Part shown: piece by piece, positions 55,702 to 64,000 of the stretch | Layout: each line of letters opens with the position of its first letter | How positions within the stretch are numbered: the stretch's first letter is position 1 | Assembly (NCBI GenBank): GCA_900555555.1 | Contig: USLK01000002.1 | Coordinates: 1-64,000, forward strand | Origin: an uncultured Collinsella sp. | Lineage (GTDB): Bacteria > Actinomycetota > Coriobacteriia > Coriobacteriales > Coriobacteriaceae | Direction of reading: 5' to 3' | DNA length: 64,000 nucleotides | Notes under the pieces: generated by a model | The model's input: the letters and a program-made list of their open reading frames with translations, nothing else | Database searches by the model: none | What the model was told of the DNA's origin: nothing | Translations under genes and position numbers: made by a program

Positions 55702-55975
55702 TGTGGTGCTTTGCCGCCGCAGGTATTGTTTAATGTGGCAATTTATTACCACATTAACGTTTGCTGCGGTAGTTGGTAATCGGTGGCTTTGATTATCGGA
55801 CCATCTACCTGCGCTTCTATCTTTATAGTTGTCTGAAAATACCGCAGCATGTTTCTTCTGCGGTATTGAATTGCCGCATTATTTTCTTTTGTGGTAGTTA
55901 ATTGCCTCATCTTTGATTTTGTGTGGCGCATGGGCGCCGCAGCAAGAATTGTATGTGGTATTTCGGACTGTATCG
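55702..55975 (+). repeat. phased TGYGG/CCRCA hairpin array, copy C
   Basis: Left half-sites lie at 55702, 55734, 55765, then 55859, 55890, 55922 and 55954 (gaps 32, 31 and 31, 32, 32). Right half-sites lie 15 bases after most of them (55717, 55749, 55842, 55874, 55905, 55937). ATCTACCTGC at 55803-55812 splits the blocks, 38 bases after the last left half-site of block one, the same distance as in copy A. Units include TGTGGCGC-ATGG-GCGCCGCA at 55922. It lies between pstB and the nuclease-like gene. Confidence 0.86.
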
Positions 55976-55997
55976 CTGCATGCCGTTGCAGCTATAG

Positions 55998-56095
55998 CAA
56001 TGCGTGCGTTAAGACAATACGGACGTTGAAGCAATACGGGCGTTGAGACAATGCGGGCGCTGTAGACAATGCGGGTGTTGGAGACACGCCGGCCT
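55998..56095 (+). repeat. 17-18 bp tandem repeats upstream of the nuclease-like gene
   Basis: The word CAATRCGGGCGTTGAGA recurs with CAAT at 55998, 56015, 56032, 56049 and 56067, then CACG at 56085 (steps 17, 17, 17, 18, 18). The copies are imperfect. This block directly follows array copy C but has a different unit. Confidence 0.7.
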
Positions 56096-56221
56096 GTGCG
56101 GGCTGATCATGTAACGGAATCCCAACAACGGTGTTTGACTCGCAGGGTTGTTTTGTTAGACGGTGCGAAAGATATTTCCTTTGATGGCCAATCGCCGCCG
56201 CACCTCGCCGATGATGTGATT

Positions 56222-57238
56222 ATGAGTATCGTATTGTCACATAGCACCGCAGCTACGCTGTATCGCTTTCTTTCGGGCGCTTGTCCGAGGGTTCCTGAAG
56301 GCTGGCTTATCTCTCATCCAGATTTTCTGGATTGCTATCCAACGCTCGCTCTTGCGAGGAGCGCTCGGTCTCTCCTGATTGAACGGGGCGTCCTTTTGGA
56401 TGCTGCGGGAAGCGGTCCTGCTGGTCCCTTGAGTGGAGCGCCCGCGATCGATGTGCTGTGCTCTGTTGGCGTGCGTACTCGTGCCAAGGGGGTGCAGTGC
56501 CATGTTTTGGGTGCGGAGTTGACGGATGATTGCTTGATCCATCTCGGGGGAGATGTGTTCGCGGTCAGTCCCGAGCTGTGCTTTCTCCAGCTGGCGGCGT
56601 CATATGATTTTGTCCGACTGGTTGAGTTGGGGTTTGAGCTGTGCTCCGGCTATGCGTATCAGTTGGATGGCCAGCCCGTCTGTCAGCGATCGCCGATTAC
56701 GGACGTGGCTCGCATCCGCTCCCTTATTTCCTGTCTAAATGATCGGCCCGGCCATCGTATAAAGGGAACGCGGCGAGCTCTGGAAGCCTTGGAGATCGTG
56801 CGAGAGCGGACGCGGTCACCGATGGAGGCGGCGTACGGGATGTTGCTGGTTCTCCCGCCGGCAAGGGGAGGTTTGGGACTGACTGAGACACGCATGGATT
56901 ATCGCATCGATTTGACGCGGGAAGCGGCGCGAAGGGCGCAAGTGTCGCATGTGGTGTGCGATGCATATATCCCTTCGAGCAGGCTGGATATAGAATACAA
57001 CGGTTTTTGGCATGGCGACCAAGTGAGACAGCAAACGGATGAGGAGCGTCGTCTTGCGCTTGCCTCCATGGGTATCGATTGCATGGTCGTCTCTCGGCAG
57101 GGATTGTTGAGCCATGACGGTTTTGCAAGGCACATGCGCGCTTTGCTGAATAAAGTTGGATTGGTGGGGCTATCCGATGATCCTGATTTTCTGTTTAGGC
57201 AGGACTGCCTGAGGAGATTTGTTCTTAGGAATCGTTGA
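56222..57238 (+). CDS. PD-(D/E)XK nuclease-like protein (DUF559/AbiEi-like context)
   Basis: This 338-residue protein of unknown role has a C-terminal segment RLDIEYNGFWH followed by an R...R...L.SMGIDCMVVSR pattern (residues 255-300), resembling the DUF559/Vsr-like branch of PD-(D/E)XK nucleases. The N-terminal part is like a winged-helix region seen in AbiEi-type proteins, but the likeness is weak. The start is uncertain: the frame is open to 56069 through the tandem repeats, and no ATG has a good ribosome site; I chose the ATG at 56222. Lower GC and mixed codon use suggest transfer. It has no operon partner. Confidence 0.55.
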   Translation: MSIVLSHSTAATLYRFLSGACPRVPEGWLISHPDFLDCYPTLALARSARSLLIERGVLLDAAGSGPAGPLSGAPAIDVLCSVGVRTRAKGVQCHVLGAELTDDCLIHLGGDVFAVSPELCFLQLAASYDFVRLVELGFELCSGYAYQLDGQPVCQRSPITDVARIRSLISCLNDRPGHRIKGTRRALEALEIVRERTRSPMEAAYGMLLVLPPARGGLGLTETRMDYRIDLTREAARRAQVSHVVCDAYIPSSRLDIEYNGFWHGDQVRQQTDEERRLALASMGIDCMVVSRQGLLSHDGFARHMRALLNKVGLVGLSDDPDFLFRQDCLRRFVLRNR

Positions 57239-57291
57239 CTGAAGATTGCCTGGGCGATTGAACGGTGAAGAAATGCTCCGGCCCGGCCTAC

Positions 57292-57329
57292 GTAAGGTTG
57301 CGAGGGATAAGTAAGGCTGCGGGGGATGG
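57292..57329 (+). repeat. 19-bp tandem duplication
   Basis: GTAAGGTTGCGAGGGATAA (57292-57310) is followed at once by GTAAGGCTGCGGGGGATGG (57311-57329), 15 of 19 bases alike. It lies between the nuclease-like gene and the ABC-F gene. Confidence 0.65.
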
Positions 57330-57385
57330 GGCTGCTAGAATGATGGAGTAATCTGACGCTCGATCATAAACCGTGGGGACATGTC

Positions 57386-59227
57386 ATGGCTATCTTGCTG
57401 GGGTGCGATAGCATCCATCTTGAATTTCCGACCAAGCTGATCTTGAACGATGTGACGCTCGGCGTGAATGAGGGCGATCGAATCGGAATCGTCGGCAAGA
57501 ACGGCGATGGAAAGTCGACGCTCCTGTCCGTTCTAGCAGGGAAGGTGGAGCCCGATGAGGGGCGCGTTACGCACCGTCGCGATGTGACGGTTGGCATCTT
57601 GGGGCAGCGCGACTCGCTCGATGACAAGGGCACCGTGCATCGTGCGGTAGTGGGGGATATGCCGGAGTACGAGTGGGCCGCATCACCGCGTATCAGGCAG
57701 ATTCTCGATGGGCTTATCGCCGATGTCGAATGGGAGAAGTGCGTTGGAGAACTGTCCGGAGGTCAGCGCCGCCGTGTCGACCTGGCTCGCCTTCTGATTG
57801 GCGACTACGATGTGCTGATGCTCGACGAGCCCACGAACCATTTGGATATGCGTACCATCAAGTGGCTCGCGGAACACCTCAAGTCCCGGTGGCAGCAGGG
57901 ACGGGGCGGCATGCTGTGCGTCACGCATGACCGCTGGTTCCTGGACGAGGTCTGCACGTCTATGTGGGAGGTGCACGACGGTGTGGTCGATCCGTTCGAG
58001 GGCGGCTACTCCGCATATATCCTGCAGCGCGTCGAGCGCGACCGCATGGCGGCGGTGACCGAGGAGCGTCGACGCAACATGGCGCGTAAAGAACTCGCAT
58101 GGCTCTCACGCGGTGCGCAGGCGCGCAGCACCAAGCCGAAGTTTCGTGTCGAGGCGGCCCGCGAGCTGATCGCGGATGTGCCGCCGGTCCGCAACGAGCT
58201 CGAGCTCAAGCGCATGGCCGTCTCGCGCTTGGGCAAACAGGTTATCGACATATTCGATGTTTGCGCGGGCTATGAGGACGAAAACGGTGCGGAGCATACC
58301 GTCCTCAATGACGTGACCTGGCAGATCGGTGCCGGCGACCGCTACGGATTGCTTGGCGAGAACGGCGCGGGCAAGACGACCCTGCTCAATGTGATCCAGG
58401 GCAAGATTACCCCGGAGCGCGGACGCGTGAAGATCGGTCAGACGGTGAAGTTCGGTGTCCTGTCGCAACAGCTCGAGGAGTTGAAGCCGGTTGAGGACGA
58501 TACCATTCGCGATGTTTTGGCTGATTTCAAACGTGTTGTGGTGGTGGATGGCAAGGAGACGAGCCCTGAGAAGCTCCTTGAACGCCTTGGATTTACAACG
58601 CAGCAGCTCTGGAGCCGCATCAAGGATCTGTCCGGTGGACAAAAGCGTCGTCTGTCGCTGCTGCTCACGATCCTGCGTGAACCGAACGTGTTGATTCTGG
58701 ACGAGCCTGGCAACGATCTTGATACCGACATGCTTGCCATCGTCGAAGACCTGCTGGACAGCTGGCCGGGGACGTTGATCCTGGTGTCGCACGATCGGTT
58801 CCTGATGGAGCGCGTGACCGATCAGCAATGGGCCCTGATCGATGGCAGATTGACACATGTTCCCGGTGGCGTCGACCAGTATCTTCAACTGGTCGATCGC
58901 TCGGCACAGGTGAACCTTCGTCCGTCGGCACCCGGTTTCGACGGGGCATTGGGCGATGGCGCCGGAAACGATCCGAGCGCCGTGAAGAGCGACAGCGCCC
59001 TTTCCAACGCAGAGCGCCAGCGCTTGAAGAAAGAGATCTCCTCACTCGAGCGCAAGATGGAGACACGCCGCGCGAAGGTTGAGGAGCTGGAGACGGCTAT
59101 GGGGGACATCGAGCCGACGGACTTCACGGCGTTGACCGAACAGCAGCAGAAGATCGATGATGCCAAGGCCGAGCTCGATGAGCTTGAGATGGCCTGGCTC
59201 GAGGCGAGCGAGCGCCTTGAGGGCTAG
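57386..59227 (+). CDS. ABC-F family ATPase (Uup-like)
   Basis: This 613-residue cytoplasmic protein has two ABC ATPase domains and no membrane part, so it belongs to the ABC-F group that acts on ribosomes or, in the Uup branch, on DNA/ribosome upkeep. The first Walker A is GKNGDGKST near residue 35 and signature LSGGQRRRVDLA near 120; the second Walker A is GENGAGKTT near 325 and signature LSGGQKRRLSLL near 415. A C-terminal coiled coil (residues 535-610) fits Uup. Antibiotic resistance is possible but not supported by context. GGGGACATGTC precedes the ATG. Confidence 0.9.
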   Translation: MAILLGCDSIHLEFPTKLILNDVTLGVNEGDRIGIVGKNGDGKSTLLSVLAGKVEPDEGRVTHRRDVTVGILGQRDSLDDKGTVHRAVVGDMPEYEWAASPRIRQILDGLIADVEWEKCVGELSGGQRRRVDLARLLIGDYDVLMLDEPTNHLDMRTIKWLAEHLKSRWQQGRGGMLCVTHDRWFLDEVCTSMWEVHDGVVDPFEGGYSAYILQRVERDRMAAVTEERRRNMARKELAWLSRGAQARSTKPKFRVEAARELIADVPPVRNELELKRMAVSRLGKQVIDIFDVCAGYEDENGAEHTVLNDVTWQIGAGDRYGLLGENGAGKTTLLNVIQGKITPERGRVKIGQTVKFGVLSQQLEELKPVEDDTIRDVLADFKRVVVVDGKETSPEKLLERLGFTTQQLWSRIKDLSGGQKRRLSLLLTILREPNVLILDEPGNDLDTDMLAIVEDLLDSWPGTLILVSHDRFLMERVTDQQWALIDGRLTHVPGGVDQYLQLVDRSAQVNLRPSAPGFDGALGDGAGNDPSAVKSDSALSNAERQRLKKEISSLERKMETRRAKVEELETAMGDIEPTDFTALTEQQQKIDDAKAELDELEMAWLEASERLEG

Positions 59228-59267
59228 CACCTCGTGTTTTCGACGCGCTTGCGCGACATGCATAAAA

Positions 59268-59308
59268 GGCACGGCCCGCAGCATCCTGATGGCGCTGCGG
59301 GCCGTGCC
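59268..59308. terminator. bidirectional terminator between ABC-F gene and kdpE
   Basis: A perfect 15-bp stem, GGCACGGCCCGCAGC (59268-59282) with its complement at 59294-59308. The left flank AAAA gives a T-run for the minus-strand kdpDE transcript. Confidence 0.83.
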
Positions 59309-59369
59309 CGTTGTATACGACAGCTTTGGAGCTTTGGGGATATCGCTGAAGCGCCCTGAGGCCTTTGCC

Positions 59370-60077
59370 CTAGAGCCTTTGCATGCGATAGCCGACACCT
59401 ACGTGTGTTTGGATGAGCTCGGGATGCGAGGGGTCGCGCTCGATCTTCTTGCGTAGTGTGCGCATGAAGACGCGCAGGGAGGCTATATCGCTATCCCATG
59501 ACGTCCCCCAGATCTCGTGCGTGATGAAGGTGTGGGTAAGCACCTTGCCCACGTTTTGGGCGAGCAATACCAACAATTTGTACTCTATGGGCGTGAGGTG
59601 GAGCTCCTTGTCATCGAGGTAGGCGCAGCCGGCGGCGAAGTCGATGCGCAGGGGGCCGTTCTCGAATACGCTGCTGTCGACGGCATCGGATGAAGCCATG
59701 CGGGAGCGACGTAGGCTGGCGCGGACGCGGGCCAGCAGCTCCTCGACGGAAAACGGCTTGGTGAGGTAGTCGTCGGCCCCGGCGTCCAATGCGCCGATTT
59801 TATCCGCATCCTCGGTTCGAGCCGAGATGACGATGATGGGTACGGCCGACCAGGTGCGGATCTTCTTGATGACCTCGACTCCGTCGATATCGGGCAGGCC
59901 GAGGTCGAGCATGACGAGATCGGGCGCGTGAGAGGCCGCCTCGAGGATCGCGGCCTCTCCGTTGGTTGCGGTATCGAGTTTGTAGCCGTGCATCTCGAGC
60001 GCAGTGGTAACGAGGCTGCGGACGGCGGCGTCGTCTTCTACAACGAGAACTTGTTGCTGGGGCGCGACGTCACTCAT
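59370..60077 (-). CDS. kdpE: response regulator KdpE
   Basis: This 235-residue OmpR-type regulator switches on the kdp genes when K+ is low. The receiver domain (residues 8-120) has VVEDDAAVR, the phospho-acceptor region LVMLDLGLPDIDG (Asp near 55) and a conserved Lys in LTKPF. The winged-helix DNA-binding domain (residues 135-232) ends TLRKKIERDPSHPELIQTHVGVGYR. The ATG at 60077 overlaps the kdpD end by 8 bases. Direct repeats before kdpFA are its likely targets. Confidence 0.94.
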   Translation of the reverse strand: MSDVAPQQQVLVVEDDAAVRSLVTTALEMHGYKLDTATNGEAAILEAASHAPDLVMLDLGLPDIDGVEVIKKIRTWSAVPIIVISARTEDADKIGALDAGADDYLTKPFSVEELLARVRASLRRSRMASSDAVDSSVFENGPLRIDFAAGCAYLDDKELHLTPIEYKLLVLLAQNVGKVLTHTFITHEIWGTSWDSDIASLRVFMRTLRKKIERDPSHPELIQTHVGVGYRMQRL

Positions 60078-62805
60078 GGATTTCGACCTCCTCGGCAGGG
60101 AGCGTAAACGTGAATACCGCTCCGTGGGGTTTGTTATCGGCAACACTGATGATACCGCCATGCGCCTCGACGATGGAGCGGCACAGCGACAAGCCCAGTC
60201 CGAAGCTGCGGTGCGAATCGACCGGCTTGCTGGAGGTCGTAGGTTTGTAGAAGCGGTCGAAGATGTGCGGCTTGTCCGCTGCGGCGACACCGGGGCCATC
60301 GTCGGCGACGGTGACGGCGACCATCTTGTCCTGCCGATGGGCCGTGACGGTGATCGTTGAGCCTGCGGGGGTGTATTTGAGCGCGTTGATGAGCAGGTTG
60401 GTGAGGACCTGCATGATCAGGTGGACATCGATGCGGACGAGTAGGATCTCATCGTTGTGGGGCACCACGATCTCGTGGTCGGTCACCTCGCGCGCCACAT
60501 GGGATAGCGCGCCGCTAATCACGTCGTCCATGAGCTCGGACGTGAGGTTGAGGTGCATGTCGCCATCTTCGATACGCGTGACGGCCAGGAGGTTCTCGAC
60601 CGTGTCGATGAGCCACAGGGCGTCATCGTAGATGGCGTTTGCGAGTTCGCGCCGCTTATCCTGCGAGAGCTGCCCGTTGTCTTCGCGCAGGATGCCCGCC
60701 GACCCCGAGATGGACGTGAGGGGCGTGCGAAGGTCGTGGCCGATGGAGCGCAGCAGGTTGGCGCGGAGCTGCTCGTTCTTGGCGAGGACCGCGGCCTCCT
60801 CGCGCTCGCGGGCGGACTGATCGGATTGGAGGGCGAGGGCCGCTTCGCCCACGATCGACAGGACGATGGAGTTCTCGAAGGCCTCGAGCTTTCGCTTGCC
60901 GATGGCGATGCCGATGACTCCGTACACCGTGCTTCCGGCGCGGATGGCCAGGTATAGGCATTTGGCCTCGGGCAGGGTGGTGGTGCTGGCGCCGGCGTGC
61001 TTATTGTTGGTGAACGCCCAGGTCGCTACGGCTCGCTCGTAGGTGGTGAGCAGCTCATCGTGATCATGCTCGGCGCCGGCGCCCATGTAGAGGGGATCGC
61101 CCAGATGTCCGTTTTGGGCCGGGTAGAAAACCACATCGCAACGCAGGAGCTTGATGAGCTGGCTCATGGTCGCCTTGGCGCGGTCCTCCATACCCTCGGC
61201 CTGCTGAAGGAGCTGGTTCGTCTCGAGTAGGACGCGCGTGCGGAACGCGTTTTTCGCCGACGCGCGCGCATTGTTGGTGATGCGCGCCGTGAGTTCGGAG
61301 GCCACCATGGCCGTGACGAACATGATGGCGAAGGTTACCAGGTAGCTTCTGTCGAAGCTTTGCAACGACAAGACCGGGGCGACGAAGCAGAAATTGTAGA
61401 GCACCACGGACAGCACGCTCGAGACGAGGGTGCAGATGCGTCCTTTGGTGGTGACTGCAGTGAGCAGGGCGGTGAGAATGTAGAGCGAGATGATGCTGGA
61501 ATCGGCAAATCCAAAATGCCTGAAGAATATGCCGATGAACGTTGCGAGCGCGGCTAAGCCGAGCGTGCGAAGGATGTCTCCGGTGCTGGGCATGGCGTTC
61601 GACTCATCGGGGGCCGTGGCTTTGGTGCGCAGCTCCCGGGCGCTTGCCTTGTCGGGGATGATGTAGATATCGAGGTTGGGTGCGATGGCGATGAGCTGTT
61701 CGATGAGAGATTTGTGTCCGAAGAGGGGGTGATGCGTGGCGGAGTCGCCGGTGCGTCCCATGACGATCTTCGAGATACCCGAGAGACGTGCGAACTCGGC
61801 GATCTGGAATGCGACATCGTCTCCGTACACGGTCTCCACGGTGGCGCCCAGCTGTTCGGCGAGCGCCATGTTCTCCTGGAGACGGCTGCGGTCCTCATCA
61901 CCCATGGCCTGGGTTTTGGGGCTTTCGACGAACAGGGCGGTGAGTTGGCCGCGGAAGGCTTTTGCCATGCGTGCCGCGGTGCGTACGATGCGCGGATTGG
62001 TGGGGGCGGGGGAGACGCACACGAGGATGTGCTCGCTGGTGTAGTAGTCGCGGTTGCCCATGACGCGCGCGGCCTCGGCGAGTCGGCCCGTGCGGTCTGC
62101 ACACTTTCGCAGAGCGATCTCGCGCAGGGCGGTGAGGTTTTCCACGGTGAAGAAGTTCGACTGGGCGCGTTCGGCCTGGACGGAGCGGTACACCTTGCCG
62201 GCTTTGAGGCGTTCGAGCAGGTCCTCAGGCTCGATGTCGACAAGCTCCACCTGGTCCGCATCATCGAAGATGCGGTCGGGGATGCGCTCGTGCACGATGA
62301 TACCGGTGATTGCCGCCACCATGTCGTTGAGGCTCTCGATATGCTGCACGTTGACGGTGGTGTACACGTCGATCCCCGCGCGCAGCAGCTCCTCGACGTC
62401 TTGATAGCGCTTGGCGTGCCGGCTGCCCGGGGCGTTGGTGTGTGCGAGCTCATCCACCAATATAAGACGAGGCCGGCGGGCGATGGCGGCATCGATGTCG
62501 AACTCGGCGAGCGTGATGCCGTTGTATTCGATTTTGCGCGGCGCGACCTTTTCGAGGCCATTGACGAGCTCGGTGGTTTCGGGTCGATCGTGCGGTTCGA
62601 TATAACCGGCTACGACATCGATGCCGCGGCGCCGGGCGGCCTGGGCGGCCTGCAGCATGGCGTAGGTCTTGCCTACGCCGGCGGCATAGCCGAAAAAGAT
62701 CTTGAGATGGCCGCGCTGCGTGCGGTCCGACTCTGAATCGGCGTCGCGTCCGATGGCCTTGAGCAGGCGGTCGGGGTCGACGCGCTGGTCGTCGTCTCGT
62801 GCCAT
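60070..62805 (-). CDS. kdpD: sensor histidine kinase KdpD
   Basis: This 911-residue membrane kinase senses K+ and turgor. The N-terminal KdpD domain has a Walker A GYAAGVGKT near residue 40, followed by a universal-stress-like domain (residues 250-375). Four membrane helices lie near 420-520, then a GAF-like part, the HisKA box with SIGHDLRTPLTSI near 690, and the HATPase domain with N-box and DDGPGV near 830. The ATG at 62805 follows GGGAAGGA on the minus strand. It overlaps kdpE and is divergent from kdpFA. Confidence 0.95.
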   Translation of the reverse strand: MARDDDQRVDPDRLLKAIGRDADSESDRTQRGHLKIFFGYAAGVGKTYAMLQAAQAARRRGIDVVAGYIEPHDRPETTELVNGLEKVAPRKIEYNGITLAEFDIDAAIARRPRLILVDELAHTNAPGSRHAKRYQDVEELLRAGIDVYTTVNVQHIESLNDMVAAITGIIVHERIPDRIFDDADQVELVDIEPEDLLERLKAGKVYRSVQAERAQSNFFTVENLTALREIALRKCADRTGRLAEAARVMGNRDYYTSEHILVCVSPAPTNPRIVRTAARMAKAFRGQLTALFVESPKTQAMGDEDRSRLQENMALAEQLGATVETVYGDDVAFQIAEFARLSGISKIVMGRTGDSATHHPLFGHKSLIEQLIAIAPNLDIYIIPDKASARELRTKATAPDESNAMPSTGDILRTLGLAALATFIGIFFRHFGFADSSIISLYILTALLTAVTTKGRICTLVSSVLSVVLYNFCFVAPVLSLQSFDRSYLVTFAIMFVTAMVASELTARITNNARASAKNAFRTRVLLETNQLLQQAEGMEDRAKATMSQLIKLLRCDVVFYPAQNGHLGDPLYMGAGAEHDHDELLTTYERAVATWAFTNNKHAGASTTTLPEAKCLYLAIRAGSTVYGVIGIAIGKRKLEAFENSIVLSIVGEAALALQSDQSAREREEAAVLAKNEQLRANLLRSIGHDLRTPLTSISGSAGILREDNGQLSQDKRRELANAIYDDALWLIDTVENLLAVTRIEDGDMHLNLTSELMDDVISGALSHVAREVTDHEIVVPHNDEILLVRIDVHLIMQVLTNLLINALKYTPAGSTITVTAHRQDKMVAVTVADDGPGVAAADKPHIFDRFYKPTTSSKPVDSHRSFGLGLSLCRSIVEAHGGIISVADNKPHGAVFTFTLPAEEVEIHE

Positions 62806-62887
62806 GGCGATATCCTTCCCGTGATAGGCGTGGCGAGGAGCCAAATATATATGCATTTTCGCACGTACCCGGGGTGCATTTCAATTT

Positions 62888-62937
62888 TTATACGGTCTTA
62901 ATGCCCGTTGCCGCAACTCTTATACCCCTTTAATTCC
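62888..62937 (+). promoter_or_regulatory. direct repeats before kdpFA, candidate KdpE sites
   Basis: TTATACGGTCTTAATGCC (62888-62905) and TTATACCCCTTTAATTCC (62920-62937) share TTATACNNNNTTAATNCC and start 32 bases apart, three helical turns. They lie in the divergent kdpD/kdpF region, about 80-125 bases before kdpF. A TAGTAT at 62951-62956 could be the -10. Confidence 0.65.
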
Positions 62938-63014
62938 AAACCGCGTTTACTAGTATGTGTGCTCAGTTCGCCCGAGCCGATGCCTATCAGTCAGTCCGTT
63001 TGGAGGGAGCCGGG

Positions 63015-63101
63015 ATGGACATCCTTATTCCGATTATCGGAATCACGTGCATCGCACTGCTTATCTATTACATCTATATTCTGATGAGGAGTGATTCTTA
63101 A
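63015..63101 (+). CDS. kdpF: KdpF small subunit
   Basis: This 28-residue peptide is one membrane helix (ILIPIIGITCIALLIYYIYILM) with a short polar tail, matching KdpF, which steadies the KdpFABC pump. It is directly before kdpA with 3 bases between the stop and the ATG. TGGAGGGAG precedes its ATG at 63015. Confidence 0.88.
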   Translation: MDILIPIIGITCIALLIYYIYILMRSDS

Positions 63102-63104
63102 ATC

Positions 63105-64000
63105 ATGAGCGCTGCAATTCAGTACATCCTGTACTTTGCCGTGCTCGTCGTCCTGGCCATTCCGCTCGGTCGGTTTATGGCCCATGTCATGGACGGTGAG
63201 CATACGTTTCTGTCGCCCGTGCTGGCTCCGGTGGAGCGCGGCATCTATCGCCTCCTGCGTATCGACGCCAAGGAGCAGATGGGCTGGAAGCGCTATCTGG
63301 TGAGCGTCCTCGCCTTCTCGGGTATCGGGCTCGTGGTGCTCATCGCGCTCCAGATGCTCCAGGCTGTCCTGCCGGGCAACCCGCAGCACCTGCCGGGCGT
63401 GTCGTGGGACCTGTCGTTTAACACGGCGGCCTCCTTCATCACCAATACCAACTGGCAGTCCTACTCCGGTGAGACCACCCTGTCCTACCTCGTGCAGTTC
63501 ATGGGCCTCACCGTGCAGAACTTCGTTTCTGCCGGTACCGGTATCGCGGTCATGTTCGCGTTGATCCGCGGCTTCCGCCAGGTCAAGGAGCAGGGTCTGG
63601 GTTCCTTCTGGGTCGACCTCACCCGTACCGTCCTGTACGTGCTCATCCCGCTGAACCTCGTGTTCGGCATCTGCCTGGCTGCCGGCGGCGTCATCTCCAA
63701 CTTCCAGCCGGCTCAGAAGGCCGAGCTCGTCGAGCCCGTTGCCGTTCAGCCCAATGCCGACGGCGGCTGGAGCGTTATCGACGGCGCCCAGATCGAGGGC
63801 GACACCGTCAAGGTTGACGGCAAGGTTGTCGAGGACGCGCGCGTGGTCACCGAGCAGTTCCTGCCCCAGGGCCCCGCTGCGTCTCAGGTTGCCATCAAGC
63901 AGTCCGGCACCAACGGCGGCGGCTTCTTCGGCGTGAACTCCGCCCATCCGTATGAGAACCCCAACGCCTTCACCAACATCATCGAGATGACCAGCCTGCT
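63105..64000 (+). CDS. kdpA: potassium-transporting ATPase channel subunit KdpA, partial
   Basis: This is the K+-binding channel subunit of the high-affinity KdpFABC pump, here only its first 298 residues; it runs off the window. The first helix begins at residue 5 (IQYILYFAVLVVLAIPLGRFM). The first selectivity-filter region FNTAASFITNTNWQSYSGE lies near residue 105, and QSGTNGGGFFGVNSAHPYENP near 270 is highly conserved. A charged loop near residues 210-255 is longer than I expect. GAGGAG precedes the ATG. kdpB and kdpC presumably follow. Confidence 0.95.
   Translation, partial: MSAAIQYILYFAVLVVLAIPLGRFMAHVMDGEHTFLSPVLAPVERGIYRLLRIDAKEQMGWKRYLVSVLAFSGIGLVVLIALQMLQAVLPGNPQHLPGVSWDLSFNTAASFITNTNWQSYSGETTLSYLVQFMGLTVQNFVSAGTGIAVMFALIRGFRQVKEQGLGSFWVDLTRTVLYVLIPLNLVFGICLAAGGVISNFQPAQKAELVEPVAVQPNADGGWSVIDGAQIEGDTVKVDGKVVEDARVVTEQFLPQGPAASQVAIKQSGTNGGGFFGVNSAHPYENPNAFTNIIEMTSL

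Noticed and set aside
56069..56221. Longer start for the nuclease-like gene through the tandem repeats
   Set aside because: The extension is repeat-derived and lacks a ribosome site, though the true start remains uncertain.

Overview
The window looks like chromosomal DNA of an anaerobic, high-GC Gram-positive bacterium of the class Coriobacteriia, most likely Collinsella or a close relative. This is inferred from gene content and codon style (anaerobic class III ribonucleotide reductase, several peptide transporters, PTS sugar uptake, Kdp system); no rRNA or other decisive marker is present. It carries ordinary core and transport genes in short operons, five tRNA genes, and several intergenic stretches that are far more structured than usual.

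Layout. 1-14.5 kb: two complete oligopeptide ABC transporter operons (oppB-oppC-fused oppDF-binding protein; then oppA-B-C-D-F), secG between them, and an orphan peptide-binding lipoprotein. 14.6-19.1 kb: tRNA-Leu, a SpoIIE-type phosphatase followed by a STAS-HATPase fusion protein (a compact partner-switching module), then tRNA-Val, tRNA-Gly, tRNA-Cys and tRNA-Gly. 19.1-26.6 kb: a repeat array, a P-type ATPase (MgtA-like) with an upstream small ORF, and the nrdD/nrdG pair with candidate NrdR boxes and a leader hairpin-terminator. 26.6-34.2 kb: a second repeat array, folE-HD protein-folB, a YgjP-like peptidase, a SlyD-like isomerase, polA and a HAD phosphatase. 34.2-41.5 kb: argG-argH behind a leader with an arginine-rich small ORF, ndk, an L-cysteine desulfidase-like gene, a HAD hydrolase and manA. 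41.5-45.7 kb: PTS IIB, 6-phospho-beta-glucosidase, a DUF3284 protein, PTS IIA and a LacI-type repressor. 45.9-55.3 kb: rpsA, kup, pepV, a one-helix small protein and pstSCAB. 55.3-64 kb: a third repeat array, a PD-(D/E)XK-like protein, an ABC-F ATPase, and the divergent kdpDE / kdpFA genes, kdpA running off the window.

The most unusual signal is a family of intergenic arrays at about 19.4-19.8, 26.8-27.2 and 55.7-56.0 kb. Each is built from half-sites TGYGG and CCRCA. Left half-sites recur every 31-32 bp or every 42-43 bp, that is, three or four helical turns. Within a unit the two half-sites lie 15 bp (or about 26 bp) apart. Each array is split by a core WTCTACCTGS. All three copies have the same orientation and lie between co-directional genes, and the units can fold as 7-9 bp hairpins whose T-G wobbles suit only a plus-strand RNA. 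I know of no described element with this plan; whether it acts as DNA or RNA cannot be decided from sequence alone.

Regulatory themes visible directly: hairpins set around oppA; one palindromic operator TTGAATCGATWTAA before both manA and the beta-glucoside PTS genes; direct repeats TTATACNNNNTTAATNCC 32 bp apart before kdpFA; and a common tRNA promoter form TTGCAN-N17-TATATT.
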